DNA from: JALZKA01 sp963725035
GTDB taxonomy: Bacteria > Actinomycetota > Thermoleophilia > Solirubrobacterales > 70-9
Length of the DNA: 64,000 nucleotides
Assembly (NCBI GenBank): GCA_963725035.1
Contig: CAVRWX010000001.1
Location: 186,001 to 250,000, forward strand
Reading direction: 5' to 3'
Part shown: one piece after another, positions 48,248 to 57,179 of the stretch
How the letters are laid out: every line of letters starts with the position of its first letter
Position numbering within the stretch: position 1 is the stretch's first letter
The notes under the pieces: generated by a model
What the model saw: the letters and a program-made list of their open reading frames with translations, nothing else
Databases searched by the model: none
What the model was told of the DNA's origin: nothing
Translations under genes and position numbers: made by a program

Positions 48248-48308
48248 GAAGCCCACGCTAGATCGACTCAGGATGCTCCACATCGTCGGTGAGACCGGGT
48301 TCTTCGTA

Positions 48309-48321
48309 CGCAGTCACCACG
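48309..48321 (+). promoter_or_regulatory. Candidate hypoxia-regulon element before USP gene
   Basis: CGCAG-TCA-CCACG followed by GAGAAGG, 84 bases before the ATG at 48406. Weaker symmetry than the 15483 and 50972 sites, but the right half CCACGGAGAA aligns with that of 54113. Could also act on the divergent ABC genes (62 bases from 48247). Confidence 0.45.
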
Positions 48322-48405
48322 GAGAAGGGACAGTGCTTCCGCCGGATGAAAGGCCCATCGAGTCGCCATAGGTTGCGTTCTCCGGCAACCGGCGAAAGGA
48401 ACAAG

Positions 48406-49284
48406 ATGAACGTCGCAATCGGATGGGATGGCAGCGAGGAGGGCCTCGACGCCCTTCGGCTCGGCTCGGATCTGGCCGCGCAGCTTGGCGGCGAGATCAC
48501 GGTTGCGTGCGTGATCCAGCGTGCCATGCTCCGTCCCGAGCTGACGGCGGACCGCGAGGAGTGGGTCAACGCCACATACGACCTCTACGAGGTTGCGCGG
48601 CGGACTCTTGGCGACGCCGATTTCAGGTTTCGGGAGGCGGTCGAGGAACCTGTCGAAAGCCTTCGCCGGATTGCCCTCGAATCCGATGCGGATCTTCTTG
48701 TCCTGGGGTCGACGCACCTGGGCGTCCTCGGCCGCGTATGGCCGGGAAGCGTGGCAGAGCGTCTCGCCTCACACTCGCCATGCCCCATCGTCGTCGCGCC
48801 CACGGGTTACGCGCGCCGCGGCGCTCATCCGGGCATCTCCGTGATCGGCGTTGCATATGACGGAAGTCGCGAATCCCGTGAGGCCGTGTCGGTTGCGTCT
48901 AAGCTCGCCGAAGTTGTGTCGGCAGAAGTCGAAGTCCTGAGCGTCGCGCCCGACTACGTCGCCGGCGAGTTCCCCCTTGGCCCGCTCGAGCCGCTGCGCG
49001 GCGAGACCGCGCGAAAGGTGGAGCGAGGCCTGGCCCGCCTGCCTTCCGGGGTTGAAGGCGAGGGCGAGGTTCTCGAAGGTGGCTCTGCGGCTGCCTTGGA
49101 AGAGCGCGCCGTCGAGCTCGACCTTCTGGTCATCGGCTCGCGAGGCCGGGGGCCGCTCAGATCTCGAGTTCTCGGGAGCGTTTCGGCAGACGTCATGCGG
49201 ACGGCGCCCTGTCCTGTGATCGTCGTGCCCGGGGGCTCGACGCAAGCCGAGGAGTCGAGTGAGCGAGCCGCTTCAGGCAGCTGA
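48406..49284 (+). CDS. Tandem universal stress protein
   Basis: 292 aa, two USP domains. Domain 1 (MNVAIGWDGSEEGLDAL) has the loop GSTHLGVLGRVWPGS, with His in place of the second Gly; domain 2 has canonical GSRGRGPLRSRVLGS. I choose ATG 48406, preceded by AAAGGA, because the upstream in-frame stretch is not USP-like. Overlaps the start of the MgtE-like gene by 26 bases, so magnesium transport may be co-expressed. Confidence 0.92.
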   Translation: MNVAIGWDGSEEGLDALRLGSDLAAQLGGEITVACVIQRAMLRPELTADREEWVNATYDLYEVARRTLGDADFRFREAVEEPVESLRRIALESDADLLVLGSTHLGVLGRVWPGSVAERLASHSPCPIVVAPTGYARRGAHPGISVIGVAYDGSRESREAVSVASKLAEVVSAEVEVLSVAPDYVAGEFPLGPLEPLRGETARKVERGLARLPSGVEGEGEVLEGGSAAALEERAVELDLLVIGSRGRGPLRSRVLGSVSADVMRTAPCPVIVVPGGSTQAEESSERAASGS

Positions 49285-50218
49285 GCTCCCGGCGGCGAGC
49301 GTCCTCGTCGCATCGCCGCGGAGTTCGATCGGCGAAGTCCGAGCAGCGCTGAAGAGCAGAGGGTCGGATTCTCACAGCGACGTCGTGGTCGCCGATGAAG
49401 ACGACCGGGTGGTCGGCCTGCTCGATCTCCGCAAGCTTCTGGCCGCGCCCGCTGAGGCGCTCGTGTCCGAGGTGATGGACGCGGACCCCCCTCTCGCCCT
49501 TTCCGACGGCGATCCGAACGTCGCGGCCCATCGCATGGTTGAGCGCGGAGACTCGAGCGTCGTCATCGCGGACGCATCGGGGCGCTTCCATGGGCTCGTC
49601 CTGCCTCAGGAGATGATCTCGATCCTCCTTCGCGAGCATGACGAGGACCTCGCCCGGATTGGCGGATACGTAGCGGGAACGGATCGCGCTCGCGGCGCTG
49701 CCCGCGAACCGATCGCACGCAGGCTGATTCACCGGCTGCCTTGGCTGGTAGTCGGACTACTCGGCGCCATGATGTCGGCCGTCATCGTGGGCGCGTTCGA
49801 GGACCAGCTTGCCCAGAATCTTCTCGTTGCGCTCTTCGTGCCGGCCGTCGTCTACATGGCCGATGCCGTCGGCACCCAGACGGAAGCCTTGCTGATCCGG
49901 GCGATGGCCTCTGGAGTGACGGTTAGATCGATGGTCGTGCGCGAACTGGGGACCGGTGCGATCATCGGCACCGTCGTGGGCGTCAGCTTCGCGATCTTCG
50001 CGCTTGTGGGATGGGGCGACGAGCGCCTTGCCGTGGCGGTCGGAGTCGCGCTTTTCGCCAGCTGTTCGTTCGCGACGATTTTGGCCATGGTGTTTCCGGC
50101 TCTCCTCGATGGCCTCGGTCAGGATCCCGCCTTCGGATCCGGGCCGCTGGCCACCGTTGCTCAAGACCTGCTTTCGATCCTCGTGTACTTCGGCGTGGTC
50201 GTGCTGGTCGGGGCTTGA
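49259..50218 (+). CDS. CBS-domain MgtE-like divalent cation transporter
   Basis: 319 aa. A pair of CBS motifs in the N-terminal half (SSIGEVRAALKSRGSDSHSD, VVVADEDDRVVGLLDLRKLL, VIADASGRFHGLVLP) precedes a five-helix MgtE membrane domain with ALFVPAVVYMADAVGTQTEA, the family's ion-path segment. Shorter than standard MgtE because the N domain is missing. Likely moves Mg2+ with gating by the CBS pair. GTG 49259. Confidence 0.87.
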   Translation: MSEPLQAAELPAASVLVASPRSSIGEVRAALKSRGSDSHSDVVVADEDDRVVGLLDLRKLLAAPAEALVSEVMDADPPLALSDGDPNVAAHRMVERGDSSVVIADASGRFHGLVLPQEMISILLREHDEDLARIGGYVAGTDRARGAAREPIARRLIHRLPWLVVGLLGAMMSAVIVGAFEDQLAQNLLVALFVPAVVYMADAVGTQTEALLIRAMASGVTVRSMVVRELGTGAIIGTVVGVSFAIFALVGWGDERLAVAVGVALFASCSFATILAMVFPALLDGLGQDPAFGSGPLATVAQDLLSILVYFGVVVLVGA

Positions 50219-50224
50219 CGCGCC

Positions 50225-50935
50225 CTAGACGCCTGCCGCAGACCCGATTGCGAGCATCAGGCCTGCGCCAAGAGCGAAACCAAGCGCCCAACCTCCGATC
50301 GTGGGCCTGTGGGGCCTGAGCTCCATGACGACGAGCATCATCATCGCGCCGGCCGCGAAACCGAACGAGATCGGAAGGAGGCCGTGGATCTGCTCGACCA
50401 GCAAGAACGCGATGCACGCTCCGATCGGCTGCGGCACGCTCGTCATCACGGCTGCCCATGCCTGGCGGGAGACGCTCGCCCCTGAAGCAGCCATCGGCAG
50501 CGCTACACCGGTGCCCTCAGGAATGTTCTGGAGCGCGATCGCCACCACCACGAACAAGCCCAGACCGGCTTCCTCCGATGCGTATGCGGTCCCGATTGCG
50601 AACCCCTCCGGGAGGCTGTGGACGAACAGCACGCCGAATATCAGCATCGCGGATCGCTGATCTCGCCCCAGGCCGTGGCGGGTGCCGAGGGCGAGACGAG
50701 TGACCACCAAGAAGGCGACGCCTGCAAGAAAGCCGAATGCGACCTCGGCAAGACTGCCGCGATCCAGAGCCGGTTCGAGGAGCCCCACAATCGCGGCCAC
50801 CGCCATCGCCCCTCCGGCGAACCCGGTCAGGGCAGGGCGCCAGCGCTCAGCATCCGAACCGAGCGCCCAGACCGGAATCACACCAAGCGCGGTAGCTAGA
50901 GCGGTCAGCGTTGAGACCACCAGGACCTCGAGCAT
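50225..50935 (-). CDS. ZIP-family metal transporter
   Basis: 236 aa, eight-helix ZIP protein. Metal-path helices carry FVHSLPEGFAIGTAYA and ALQNIPEGTGVALPM. ATG 50935 (MLEVLVVSTLTALATAL). Convergent with the MgtE-like gene (six bases apart). Imports or equilibrates Zn2+ or a similar ion. Confidence 0.9.
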   Translation of the reverse strand: MLEVLVVSTLTALATALGVIPVWALGSDAERWRPALTGFAGGAMAVAAIVGLLEPALDRGSLAEVAFGFLAGVAFLVVTRLALGTRHGLGRDQRSAMLIFGVLFVHSLPEGFAIGTAYASEEAGLGLFVVVAIALQNIPEGTGVALPMAASGASVSRQAWAAVMTSVPQPIGACIAFLLVEQIHGLLPISFGFAAGAMMMLVVMELRPHRPTIGGWALGFALGAGLMLAIGSAAGV

Positions 50936-50971
50936 CGAACCATTCTGCCTGCATCCCCGCGTTAGCCCCTC

Positions 50972-50984
50972 CGTAGGGACTACG
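50972..50984 (+). promoter_or_regulatory. Candidate hypoxia-regulon palindrome near regulator operon
   Basis: Perfect CGTAG-GGA-CTACG flanked by CTC and CAGGGAG, in the 108-base gap between the ZIP gene (minus) and the 51044 gene (plus). It contains GGGACT, the half-site sequence of mycobacterial DosR operators. Placed 59 bases before GTG 51044, so it may autoregulate the transcript that continues into the response regulator. Confidence 0.55.
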
Positions 50985-51043
50985 CAGGGAGTCACGCGCC
51001 GACCACCGATCCAATCTCCCCATGGGCGCGCGATCCTGTCGTC

Positions 51044-51676
51044 GTGAGCGATCAGACCCACCCGATCAGTGCCTCCTTGAAAGCTGCGGTCCCAGAGACC
51101 TATGCGGAGACTTGGCAATCGGTGGAGGTCGATGCGTCGCCTGCGAGGACCTTCGAGGCTGTGCTGACGACCGATCTCTCCAGATTTGCGCCGGTGCGGT
51201 TTCTCGCATGGCTTCGCGGCCTTCCGGATCGCGTTGTCAGGAGGCTGAGAGGCCACGACCCACCTCCGGCGGCCGAAAACGGCACCCTCGGCGGGCTTGT
51301 GGACGCAGGGTGGTGGATAGAGCTCGCTCGGGACGCGCCCAAGGAGATCTCGCTGGGCCTCGTCATGTGGGATCGTCGCGTCGAAGACGCCGGGATGACC
51401 CGAGACATGTTCGATTCCCCCGAATCCGGCGCCGTACGGGTGGGCTGGGGATTCGTCGTCGCGCCGGTTGACGGTGGCCGATCGCTCCTCGTCACGCAGA
51501 CCCGCTCACAGCCGGTGGACGCGGACGCACGCAAGAAGTTCGCCCGGTACTGGTTCTTGATCAAACCGTTCGCCGGCCTCACGCGACGGATGGTTCTGAC
51601 GCAGATGAGGCGGCGAGCGGAGGCTCTTGCCGCCCACGAGGCGCCATCAGCCCGTCCGGGGTCCCACCCCGTCTAG
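51044..51676 (+). CDS. SRPBCC/START-like protein of unknown function
   Basis: 210 aa. The pattern ETWQSVEVDASPARTFEAVL, the central WWIELARDAPKEISLGLVMW and the C-terminal FARYWFLIKPFAGLTRRMVL resemble SRPBCC (polyketide cyclase/START) ligand-binding proteins. No catalytic residues can be named. GTG 51044; ends ten bases before the response regulator, so probably transcribed with it. Confidence 0.7.
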   Translation: MSDQTHPISASLKAAVPETYAETWQSVEVDASPARTFEAVLTTDLSRFAPVRFLAWLRGLPDRVVRRLRGHDPPPAAENGTLGGLVDAGWWIELARDAPKEISLGLVMWDRRVEDAGMTRDMFDSPESGAVRVGWGFVVAPVDGGRSLLVTQTRSQPVDADARKKFARYWFLIKPFAGLTRRMVLTQMRRRAEALAAHEAPSARPGSHPV

Positions 51677-51686
51677 GCTGGCCAGA

Positions 51687-52352
51687 GTGAGCGCAAGCGA
51701 AGGCGAACAGCAGGCCACCGAGACGATCACGATCGTCCTTGCCGACGATCACGAGATCGTGCGGGACGGCATCCGAATGGTTCTGGACGCTCAGCCCGAC
51801 ATGGAGATCGTGGCGGAGGCGAGCACTGCAGATGACGCTTCGCGCTACGTGCTCGGGCACAAGCCATCCGTTCTCGTCCTCGACCTGAACATGCCGGGGA
51901 CGCCGAGCCTCGATGTCATTCCGACGATCCACGAGCGATCTCCGGACACTGTGGTCGTTGTCCTGACCATGCAGAACGAGCCGGCGTTTGCGCGCAAGGC
52001 CATGCAGGCCGGCGCGCGGGGATATGTGATCAAGCATTCCGCTGCTCGCGAGCTGGTCGAGGCGGTGCGGGCAGTGGTGGGCGGCGACGTCTACATAACT
52101 CCACAGGTCGGGGCCCGCCTTGCCGCCGAGCCTGATGCACCTGACGGACCGCCGGACGACCTGACACCTAGGGAGGTCGAGATCCTGGGCCTGATCGCTC
52201 TCGGGTTCATGAACCCCGAGATCGCTGACAAGCTCGTTCTCAGCGTGCGCACCGTGGAGACGCACCGCTCCAACATCCAGCGCAAGACTGGGATGTCGAC
52301 GAGGGCCGAGCTCATCGCCTACGCGCTCGAGCACAACTTGGTCGAGCGCTAG
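51687..52352 (+). CDS. NarL/FixJ-family response regulator (DevR-like partner)
   Basis: 221 aa. The receiver domain has the acidic pair Asp20-Asp21, phospho-acceptor Asp66 (VLVLDLNMPG), Thr94 and Lys116. The C-terminal LuxR-type helix-turn-helix is LTPREVEILGLIALGFMNPE, then SVRTVETHRSNIQRKTG. GTG 51687, with no obvious ribosome site. It is convergent with, and one base from, the DevS-like kinase gene, its likely partner. It is the best candidate to bind the recurrent palindrome. The recognition helix differs from that of mycobacterial DosR, so the motif need not be identical. Confidence 0.9.
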   Translation: MSASEGEQQATETITIVLADDHEIVRDGIRMVLDAQPDMEIVAEASTADDASRYVLGHKPSVLVLDLNMPGTPSLDVIPTIHERSPDTVVVVLTMQNEPAFARKAMQAGARGYVIKHSAARELVEAVRAVVGGDVYITPQVGARLAAEPDAPDGPPDDLTPREVEILGLIALGFMNPEIADKLVLSVRTVETHRSNIQRKTGMSTRAELIAYALEHNLVER

Positions 52353-54085
52353 TCAGACCAGCCGGCGAGCCGGCAGGATGGCCGTGACGCGGGTTCCTCC
52401 GTCTTCGGCCGGTGCAACCGTCAGTTCCCCCCGAGCTGCTCCGCGCGCTCCCGCATGCCGATGAGCCCAAAGCCTTGCCTGTCCCCTTCGCTCTGGCCCA
52501 TCCCCTTGCCGTCGTCTTCGACGATGAGCGTGACCCGGGACCCATCCTCGGTGATGGCCACCCTGGCGCGATGGGCGTCGGCGTGTTTCACGACGTTGTT
52601 CAGCGATTCCTGAGTGATGCGGTAGAGCGCGTTCTCGACTTCAGGCTCGTGACGGGTCGCGGCGCGACCGGTCTCAAACGCGAGATCTATGTCGGCCTCG
52701 ATCGAGAGCCCGCTCCGCACCGCCATCGGGACGATCAAGCTCTCGACCGCCGCCTGGGTCCCGAGCTGGTCGAGGGATGCGGGCCTCAGCTCGTTGATCA
52801 ACTCATCCAGCCCTTCGATCACGCGGGTGACCTGCTCGGCTGCCTTCGCAAGTGCGCCCGCCAGCACGGCGGGGTCATCGGTCGCGAGCGCGCTCTCCTG
52901 CATGACCTTGAGCGCACCGAGCTCCTGCATCGTCTCGTCGTGAAGCTCGCGAGCCCACCGCCTGCGCTCCTGCTCCGATGCTTGAATCGACAGCCGAAGC
53001 CGATCGCTTTCAATCGTTCGCACGCCGGCGATCGCGGAGGCGGCTGCCGTTGCGAAGGAGGTGAGCAGAAGCTCGTCGTCATCCGTGAACTCGCCGCCGT
53101 CCACGGGGTCTATGGCGAGCAGGGCACCTTCCTGGGATGTGCCGCGGCGGAGCGGGACGATCAGGATCGCCTGCGCATTGACGCCGTTTTCTGTGAGCCA
53201 GCGCTGGCTCACGGCACTTGTCCTCAAGGCCACGCCGGTGCGCAGAGCATCGAGGACAGGTGAACCCTCCGCTGGAATCCGCATTCCGCTGAGCAGCGTC
53301 GCGCCCTCTCCGGCGCTCGCCGTCACGCGGACATCGTCCTCTTCCAGCGTCAAGACCGCCGCCGAGCGAGCGTCGATGACTGCGCGCCCGCGCTTGGCGA
53401 TCAGCTCGTAGACGCGCCCGTGCTCGGTTTCGCCGCTCAGCTCCTGGCTTAGCGAGGACATCGCACGGAGCCCGCCTACCAGCCGCGAAAGGTCTTTGCG
53501 GTCGCCTTCTGCAGCCATGTACGACTTCGCGTTGTCGACCGCGATTGCGGCCCACTGGGCGAGAACGAGTAGCAAAGCTTCGTCCCTTTCGTCGAACTCG
53601 CCTCCGCCCTCCTTCTCGGTGAGATACAGGTTTCCGTACACCTTCCCCCTGATAGTCACCGGAACCCCGACGAACGATGCCATCGGCGGATGGTTCGCCG
53701 GGAAGCCGTACGACCGTGGGTGCTCGGAGATGTCCCGAAGCCTCAGGGGAACCGGATGCCTGATCAGCTCCCCGAGTAGTCCCAAGCCGCGAGGCAGCGG
53801 ACCGATCGCCGCGCGCGTCTCGTCGTCGATGCCCGCATGGATGAATCTCTCGAGCTCACGCCCGCTCGAATCCAGCACGCCGACTGCGGCGTACTGCGCC
53901 CGGGTCAGATCCTGGGCGGCCTCGAGGATATGGCGGAGAACCACGTCGACGTCAAGCTCGGCAACAAGAGTCAACCCGACGTCGAGAACGCGGCGAAGAT
54001 CACCCTCGTCAAGGGCTTCCTGAGCGATCTTGGTGGTTGGTGCCACTGGTTGCCCCCGACTCGCGTTGCAGACCCATGGTGCCAT
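52353..54085 (-). CDS. DevS/DosS-like GAF-GAF histidine kinase, frame break near C-terminus
   Basis: About 577 aa. The first GAF domain (about 40-185) closely follows the haem-binding GAF-A of mycobacterial DosS/DosT: GIDDETRAAIGPLPRGLGLL, then GFPANHPPMASFVGVPVTIR, where His132 aligns with the haem-ligand His. A second GAF (about 190-345) precedes the HisKA_3 phospho-site ELHDETMQELGALK (His382) and an ATPase domain (NALYRITQESLNNVVKHADA). As read it ends early at GGN (52421); restoring one G in the G-run (52437-52442) gives ELTVAPAEDGGTRVTAILPA and a stop at 52353. Start ATG 54085; GTG 54046 possible. Confidence 0.88.
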
Positions 54086-54112
54086 AAACGCGACGTTTCG
54101 GACGATTCCATC

Positions 54113-54125
54113 CGTGACCACTACG
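54113..54125 (+). promoter_or_regulatory. Candidate hypoxia-regulon element between kinase and USP genes
   Basis: CGTGA-CCA-CTACG followed by GAGAAAG, 91 bases before the USP ATG at 54217 and 27 bases from the presumed kinase start on the other strand. A GGGACT-like sequence (complement of CAGTCCC) lies at about 54135-54141. May control both divergent genes. Confidence 0.5.
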
Positions 54126-54216
54126 GAGAAAGATCAGTCCCCCGCGCGGAAGACGAAGGGCCACATGAGATCTAGCTTGTAGGTATCAGGCACGCGAACT
54201 AATGCGGGAGCGCATC

Positions 54217-55128
54217 ATGAAGAAGCTGATCATCGGATACGACGCAGGCGATGAAGGCGAAGACGCCGTCGAATTCGGGCGTGCTCTCTGCGATGTGATC
54301 GGCGCCGAACCGGTGCTGACATCGGTCATCTCGCCGACGCATCCCTCGATAGAAACGCTCGGCCCTGAGGCGGCTCGCGACTACCGCCACCGGGAGCTGG
54401 TCGAGGTCGCCGGCCGCCGTCTCGAAGGCCGTGATGCCGAGGTGCAGGTTGTGAGGGGGACCTCAGTCGGCCATGGCCTGGTCACAGCCGCCGAGGACCT
54501 GGACGCCGCATGCCTTGTGATCGGTTCGTGCCATCGCGGCGCGTTGGGCCGCGTGGCGCTTGGAAGCGTCGGGGGCTCGCTGATCCACGGCGCCCCCTGC
54601 ACGGTCGCAGTCGCTCCGCGCGGCTACGCCGAGAGCAAGGGGCCTCTGCTTCACGTGGGGGTTGCCTTCGACGGGACGCCCGAGGCGTGGGCCGCGTTGG
54701 AGACCGGAATCGGAATGACCGAGCGAGCGCACGGCCGGCTCTCCGTCGTGACGGTTTCTGATTTCACCTCGCACGTCCCCGCGACCGCGTTCAATCTCCT
54801 CACATCCGGCGAGGTAACTACCGCCGAGCGTGAGGAGAAGCGCCGGGTACTCGACCTCGCGCTCGCGAGAGTTCCGGAAGAGCTGCCGGTTAGAGGAAGG
54901 CTTCTGAGCGGAGTTCCTGGGGAGATGCTGGCAACGGCCTCCCAGGACGTCGACCTGATGATCATCGGCTCGAAGGGGTACGGCCCGATCCGGCGGGCGT
55001 TCGCGGGAAGCGTTGCGGCGTATGTCTTCCACCATGCGCACTCGGCTGTGATGGTCCTACCTCGCGGCAAGGGGATCGACCCTCTGGGTACCGGCGCGCA
55101 GCGCGAGGTCGCGGGAGGCACCCGATGA
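54217..55128 (+). CDS. Tandem universal stress protein
   Basis: 303 aa, two USP domains. Domain 1 starts KKLIIGYDAGDEGEDAVEF and has the GSCHRGALGRVALGS loop; domain 2 has GSKGYGPIRRAFAGS. ATG 54217 preceded by GGGAG; an upstream ATG at 54202 is less well placed. Sister of the 42503-43442 protein (same GxCHRG loop). Followed by an SQR-like flavoprotein with ATGA overlap. Confidence 0.92.
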   Translation: MKKLIIGYDAGDEGEDAVEFGRALCDVIGAEPVLTSVISPTHPSIETLGPEAARDYRHRELVEVAGRRLEGRDAEVQVVRGTSVGHGLVTAAEDLDAACLVIGSCHRGALGRVALGSVGGSLIHGAPCTVAVAPRGYAESKGPLLHVGVAFDGTPEAWAALETGIGMTERAHGRLSVVTVSDFTSHVPATAFNLLTSGEVTTAEREEKRRVLDLALARVPEELPVRGRLLSGVPGEMLATASQDVDLMIIGSKGYGPIRRAFAGSVAAYVFHHAHSAVMVLPRGKGIDPLGTGAQREVAGGTR

Positions 55129-56363
55129 GCGACTCAACGGATGCCACACCGGCAAATGTCCTGGTCGTCGGCGGAGGGATCGCGGGCCTCGAAACGCTCC
55201 TCGCCCTTCATGACCTCGCTGAGGATCGGGTGGCCCTGACGCTGTTGGCGCCCCAGCCGGAGTTCGTGTACCGGCCGCTCCTCGTTGACGAGCCCTTCTC
55301 CGGACAGCCGGCCGAGCGACACGAGCTCGATGCGATCGCTCAGGATCTGGGTGCAACCCTGATCCGCTCGGGCCTTTCGAGCATGGATCCCTCCGGGCAC
55401 CGCGCGATCACAACGGGCGGCGACGAGCTTGCCTACGACGTTTGTGTCATCTGCACGGGCGCGAAGTCACGCCCGGCGTTCGAGGACGAGCGCGCCACCA
55501 CCCTTCGATCCTGGGCCGAGCCGCCCGCGATCGATGAGGCAATCGACCGGGCTGCCCAGCACGAGACCAAGACGCTCGCGTTCGTGATTCCACCTGGAGT
55601 CGGCTGGGGATTGCCTCTGTACGAGCTCGCGATTCTGACGAACAAGCGAGCTGTTGACCGCGGCCTGCACGTCACGGTGATCATCGTGTCGCCCGAGGCT
55701 CACCCGCTCGAAGTCTTCGGCCAAAGCGGATCGAAGGCGGTGGCCGAACTTCTGTCTTCGCGGGGGATCGAGTTCATGGGCGGAAGGGCCGTCAGGGAAG
55801 TGGAAACTGGTCTGGTGGTTCATCCTGGCGGTGAGTCCTTGGACGCGGGCGCACTCGTTGCACTTCCTCAGATCGAAGGGCCGCGCATCTCCGGCTTGCC
55901 CGCAGACGAACACGGCTTCATCCCGGTTGATGTCTTCGGGGAGGTTGCAGGCACGAAGGACGTCTACGCTGCCGGTGACTGCACGACCTTCCCGATCAAG
56001 CAGGGCGGCATCGGCACCCAGCAGGCAGACGCGATCGCGGAGCTCATCGCGGAGCGAACTGGAGCGCCGGTCGAGCCACAGCCGTTCCGGCCGGTTCTGC
56101 GAGGAAAGCTGTTCACCGATATCGACTCGATCTTCCTCTCTGCGCCAATCGCCGGTGGCGGCGGAGAGGGCGATACAAGTCCCGACTATCTCTGGTGGCC
56201 TGCGCACAAGGTGGCCGGCAAGTATCTAGCGCCCTACCTCGCCGGAGACCTCGGCCACTTCTGGCCTGATCCGCCCGAGGACTCCGTGGATATCAACGTC
56301 GCGCTGCCCAGTGAATGGCACCCCCAGCCGATGGCGCTGGATCCCGTCGATCCGGTCAGGTAG
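55125..56363 (+). CDS. SQR-like FAD-dependent oxidoreductase
   Basis: 412 aa. VLVVGGGIAGLETLLAL (FAD), PQPEFVYRPLLVDEPF and VYAAGDCTTFPIKQGGIGTQQ match the 39905-41458 protein, without its C-terminal extension. A VCVICTGAK stretch precedes the second half. The two catalytic cysteines of sulfide:quinone reductase are not obvious, so the electron donor is unknown; a quinone- or NAD(P)-linked role is possible. Co-transcribed with the preceding USP. Confidence 0.87.
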   Translation: MSDSTDATPANVLVVGGGIAGLETLLALHDLAEDRVALTLLAPQPEFVYRPLLVDEPFSGQPAERHELDAIAQDLGATLIRSGLSSMDPSGHRAITTGGDELAYDVCVICTGAKSRPAFEDERATTLRSWAEPPAIDEAIDRAAQHETKTLAFVIPPGVGWGLPLYELAILTNKRAVDRGLHVTVIIVSPEAHPLEVFGQSGSKAVAELLSSRGIEFMGGRAVREVETGLVVHPGGESLDAGALVALPQIEGPRISGLPADEHGFIPVDVFGEVAGTKDVYAAGDCTTFPIKQGGIGTQQADAIAELIAERTGAPVEPQPFRPVLRGKLFTDIDSIFLSAPIAGGGGEGDTSPDYLWWPAHKVAGKYLAPYLAGDLGHFWPDPPEDSVDINVALPSEWHPQPMALDPVDPVR

Positions 56364-56402
56364 AAGGCCTGGGCTTGTCGTGACGAGTAGAGCCTTGGCG
56401 GC

Positions 56403-57035
56403 CTAGAACAGATTCCCCAGCGCATCGAAGGCGGCCTTTCCGAGGAAGATCTCGAGGGCGACGCCGGCGGACCCGATCACAACCCCCACGATGGCCACGG
56501 CAGAGTCCTCAAGCAAGACTCCCAAAGACAGAAGCACAACACCCAGCGCCGGAAGAGTGTCGAGGCCGGTGAATGGCGGCGCGAGAAAAGCTCCCACGCT
56601 TCCGGCGACCACCAATAAGCCGAAGACGAAATTGCTGAGGGGGTGGTTGAAAAGGAACCGTAGACGTGGTTTCGAGATTTTCTCCAAGCGTCGGATCATC
56701 TTCATCAGCGCGACGATGAACCGTTCCTGCCTGTCACTCGCGAGCTCACGCTCTCGCCAGCGCTTCGGCAACCAGATGTCGTTGCGCCCGGCGATCAACT
56801 GAACCGCCAGGAGGACAGCGATGACCTCAAAGACGTGTGTCACCCCGCCTGTCGGTGCCGGCAGGGCCGGGACGCCGAGCAAGATGACGAAGAGCACAGC
56901 GAAGCTCTTCTCCCGGAAGATCTCGATCAGGCTTCCGGCGGTCTTCTCATCCACTTCGGTGAGCCACCTTTCGAGGGCATCGCTCAGCCTCTCGGACTCT
57001 GAACTCTGATTCCGGGCCTTGTCGAGGGAGGACAA
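56403..57035 (-). CDS. ExoD-like membrane protein
   Basis: 210 aa, ExoD family (exopolysaccharide synthesis-associated). Four or so hydrophobic segments follow the family-typical EKTAGSLIEIFREKSFAVLF and GVPALPAPTGGVTHVFEVIA; RLEKISKPRLRFLFNHPL lies before the last helices. TTG 57035, start uncertain. Convergent with the flavoprotein; 56364-56402 holds an imperfect GC hairpin only. Role in this organism unknown. Confidence 0.82.
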   Translation of the reverse strand: MSSLDKARNQSSESERLSDALERWLTEVDEKTAGSLIEIFREKSFAVLFVILLGVPALPAPTGGVTHVFEVIAVLLAVQLIAGRNDIWLPKRWRERELASDRQERFIVALMKMIRRLEKISKPRLRFLFNHPLSNFVFGLLVVAGSVGAFLAPPFTGLDTLPALGVVLLSLGVLLEDSAVAIVGVVIGSAGVALEIFLGKAAFDALGNLF

Positions 57036-57086
57036 CGTGCGGGAACTCTCGCACGATGCTGTTCACGGGGTCCCGGGACCGCAACT

Positions 57087-57100
57087 CGGGGCTCACCACG
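57087..57100 (+). promoter_or_regulatory. Weak regulon half-site before DUF4389 gene
   Basis: TCACCACGGAG (57093-57103) is identical to the right half of the 48309 site and lies 79 bases before ATG 57180; the left half (GGGGC) does not match. Spacing supports it, symmetry does not. Confidence 0.3.
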
Positions 57101-57179
57101 GAGGCCGATTGGGTCTTCCACACGGATGCCCTGTATGGACGCCGCACTTACGGTGGTGCGAGCCAAGAGAAAGGAAGAA

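Noticed and set aside
56364..56402. Bidirectional terminator between the flavoprotein and ExoD-like genes
   Set aside because: The AGGCC/GGCCT pairing is interrupted and lacks T-tracts; too weak to annotate as a feature.
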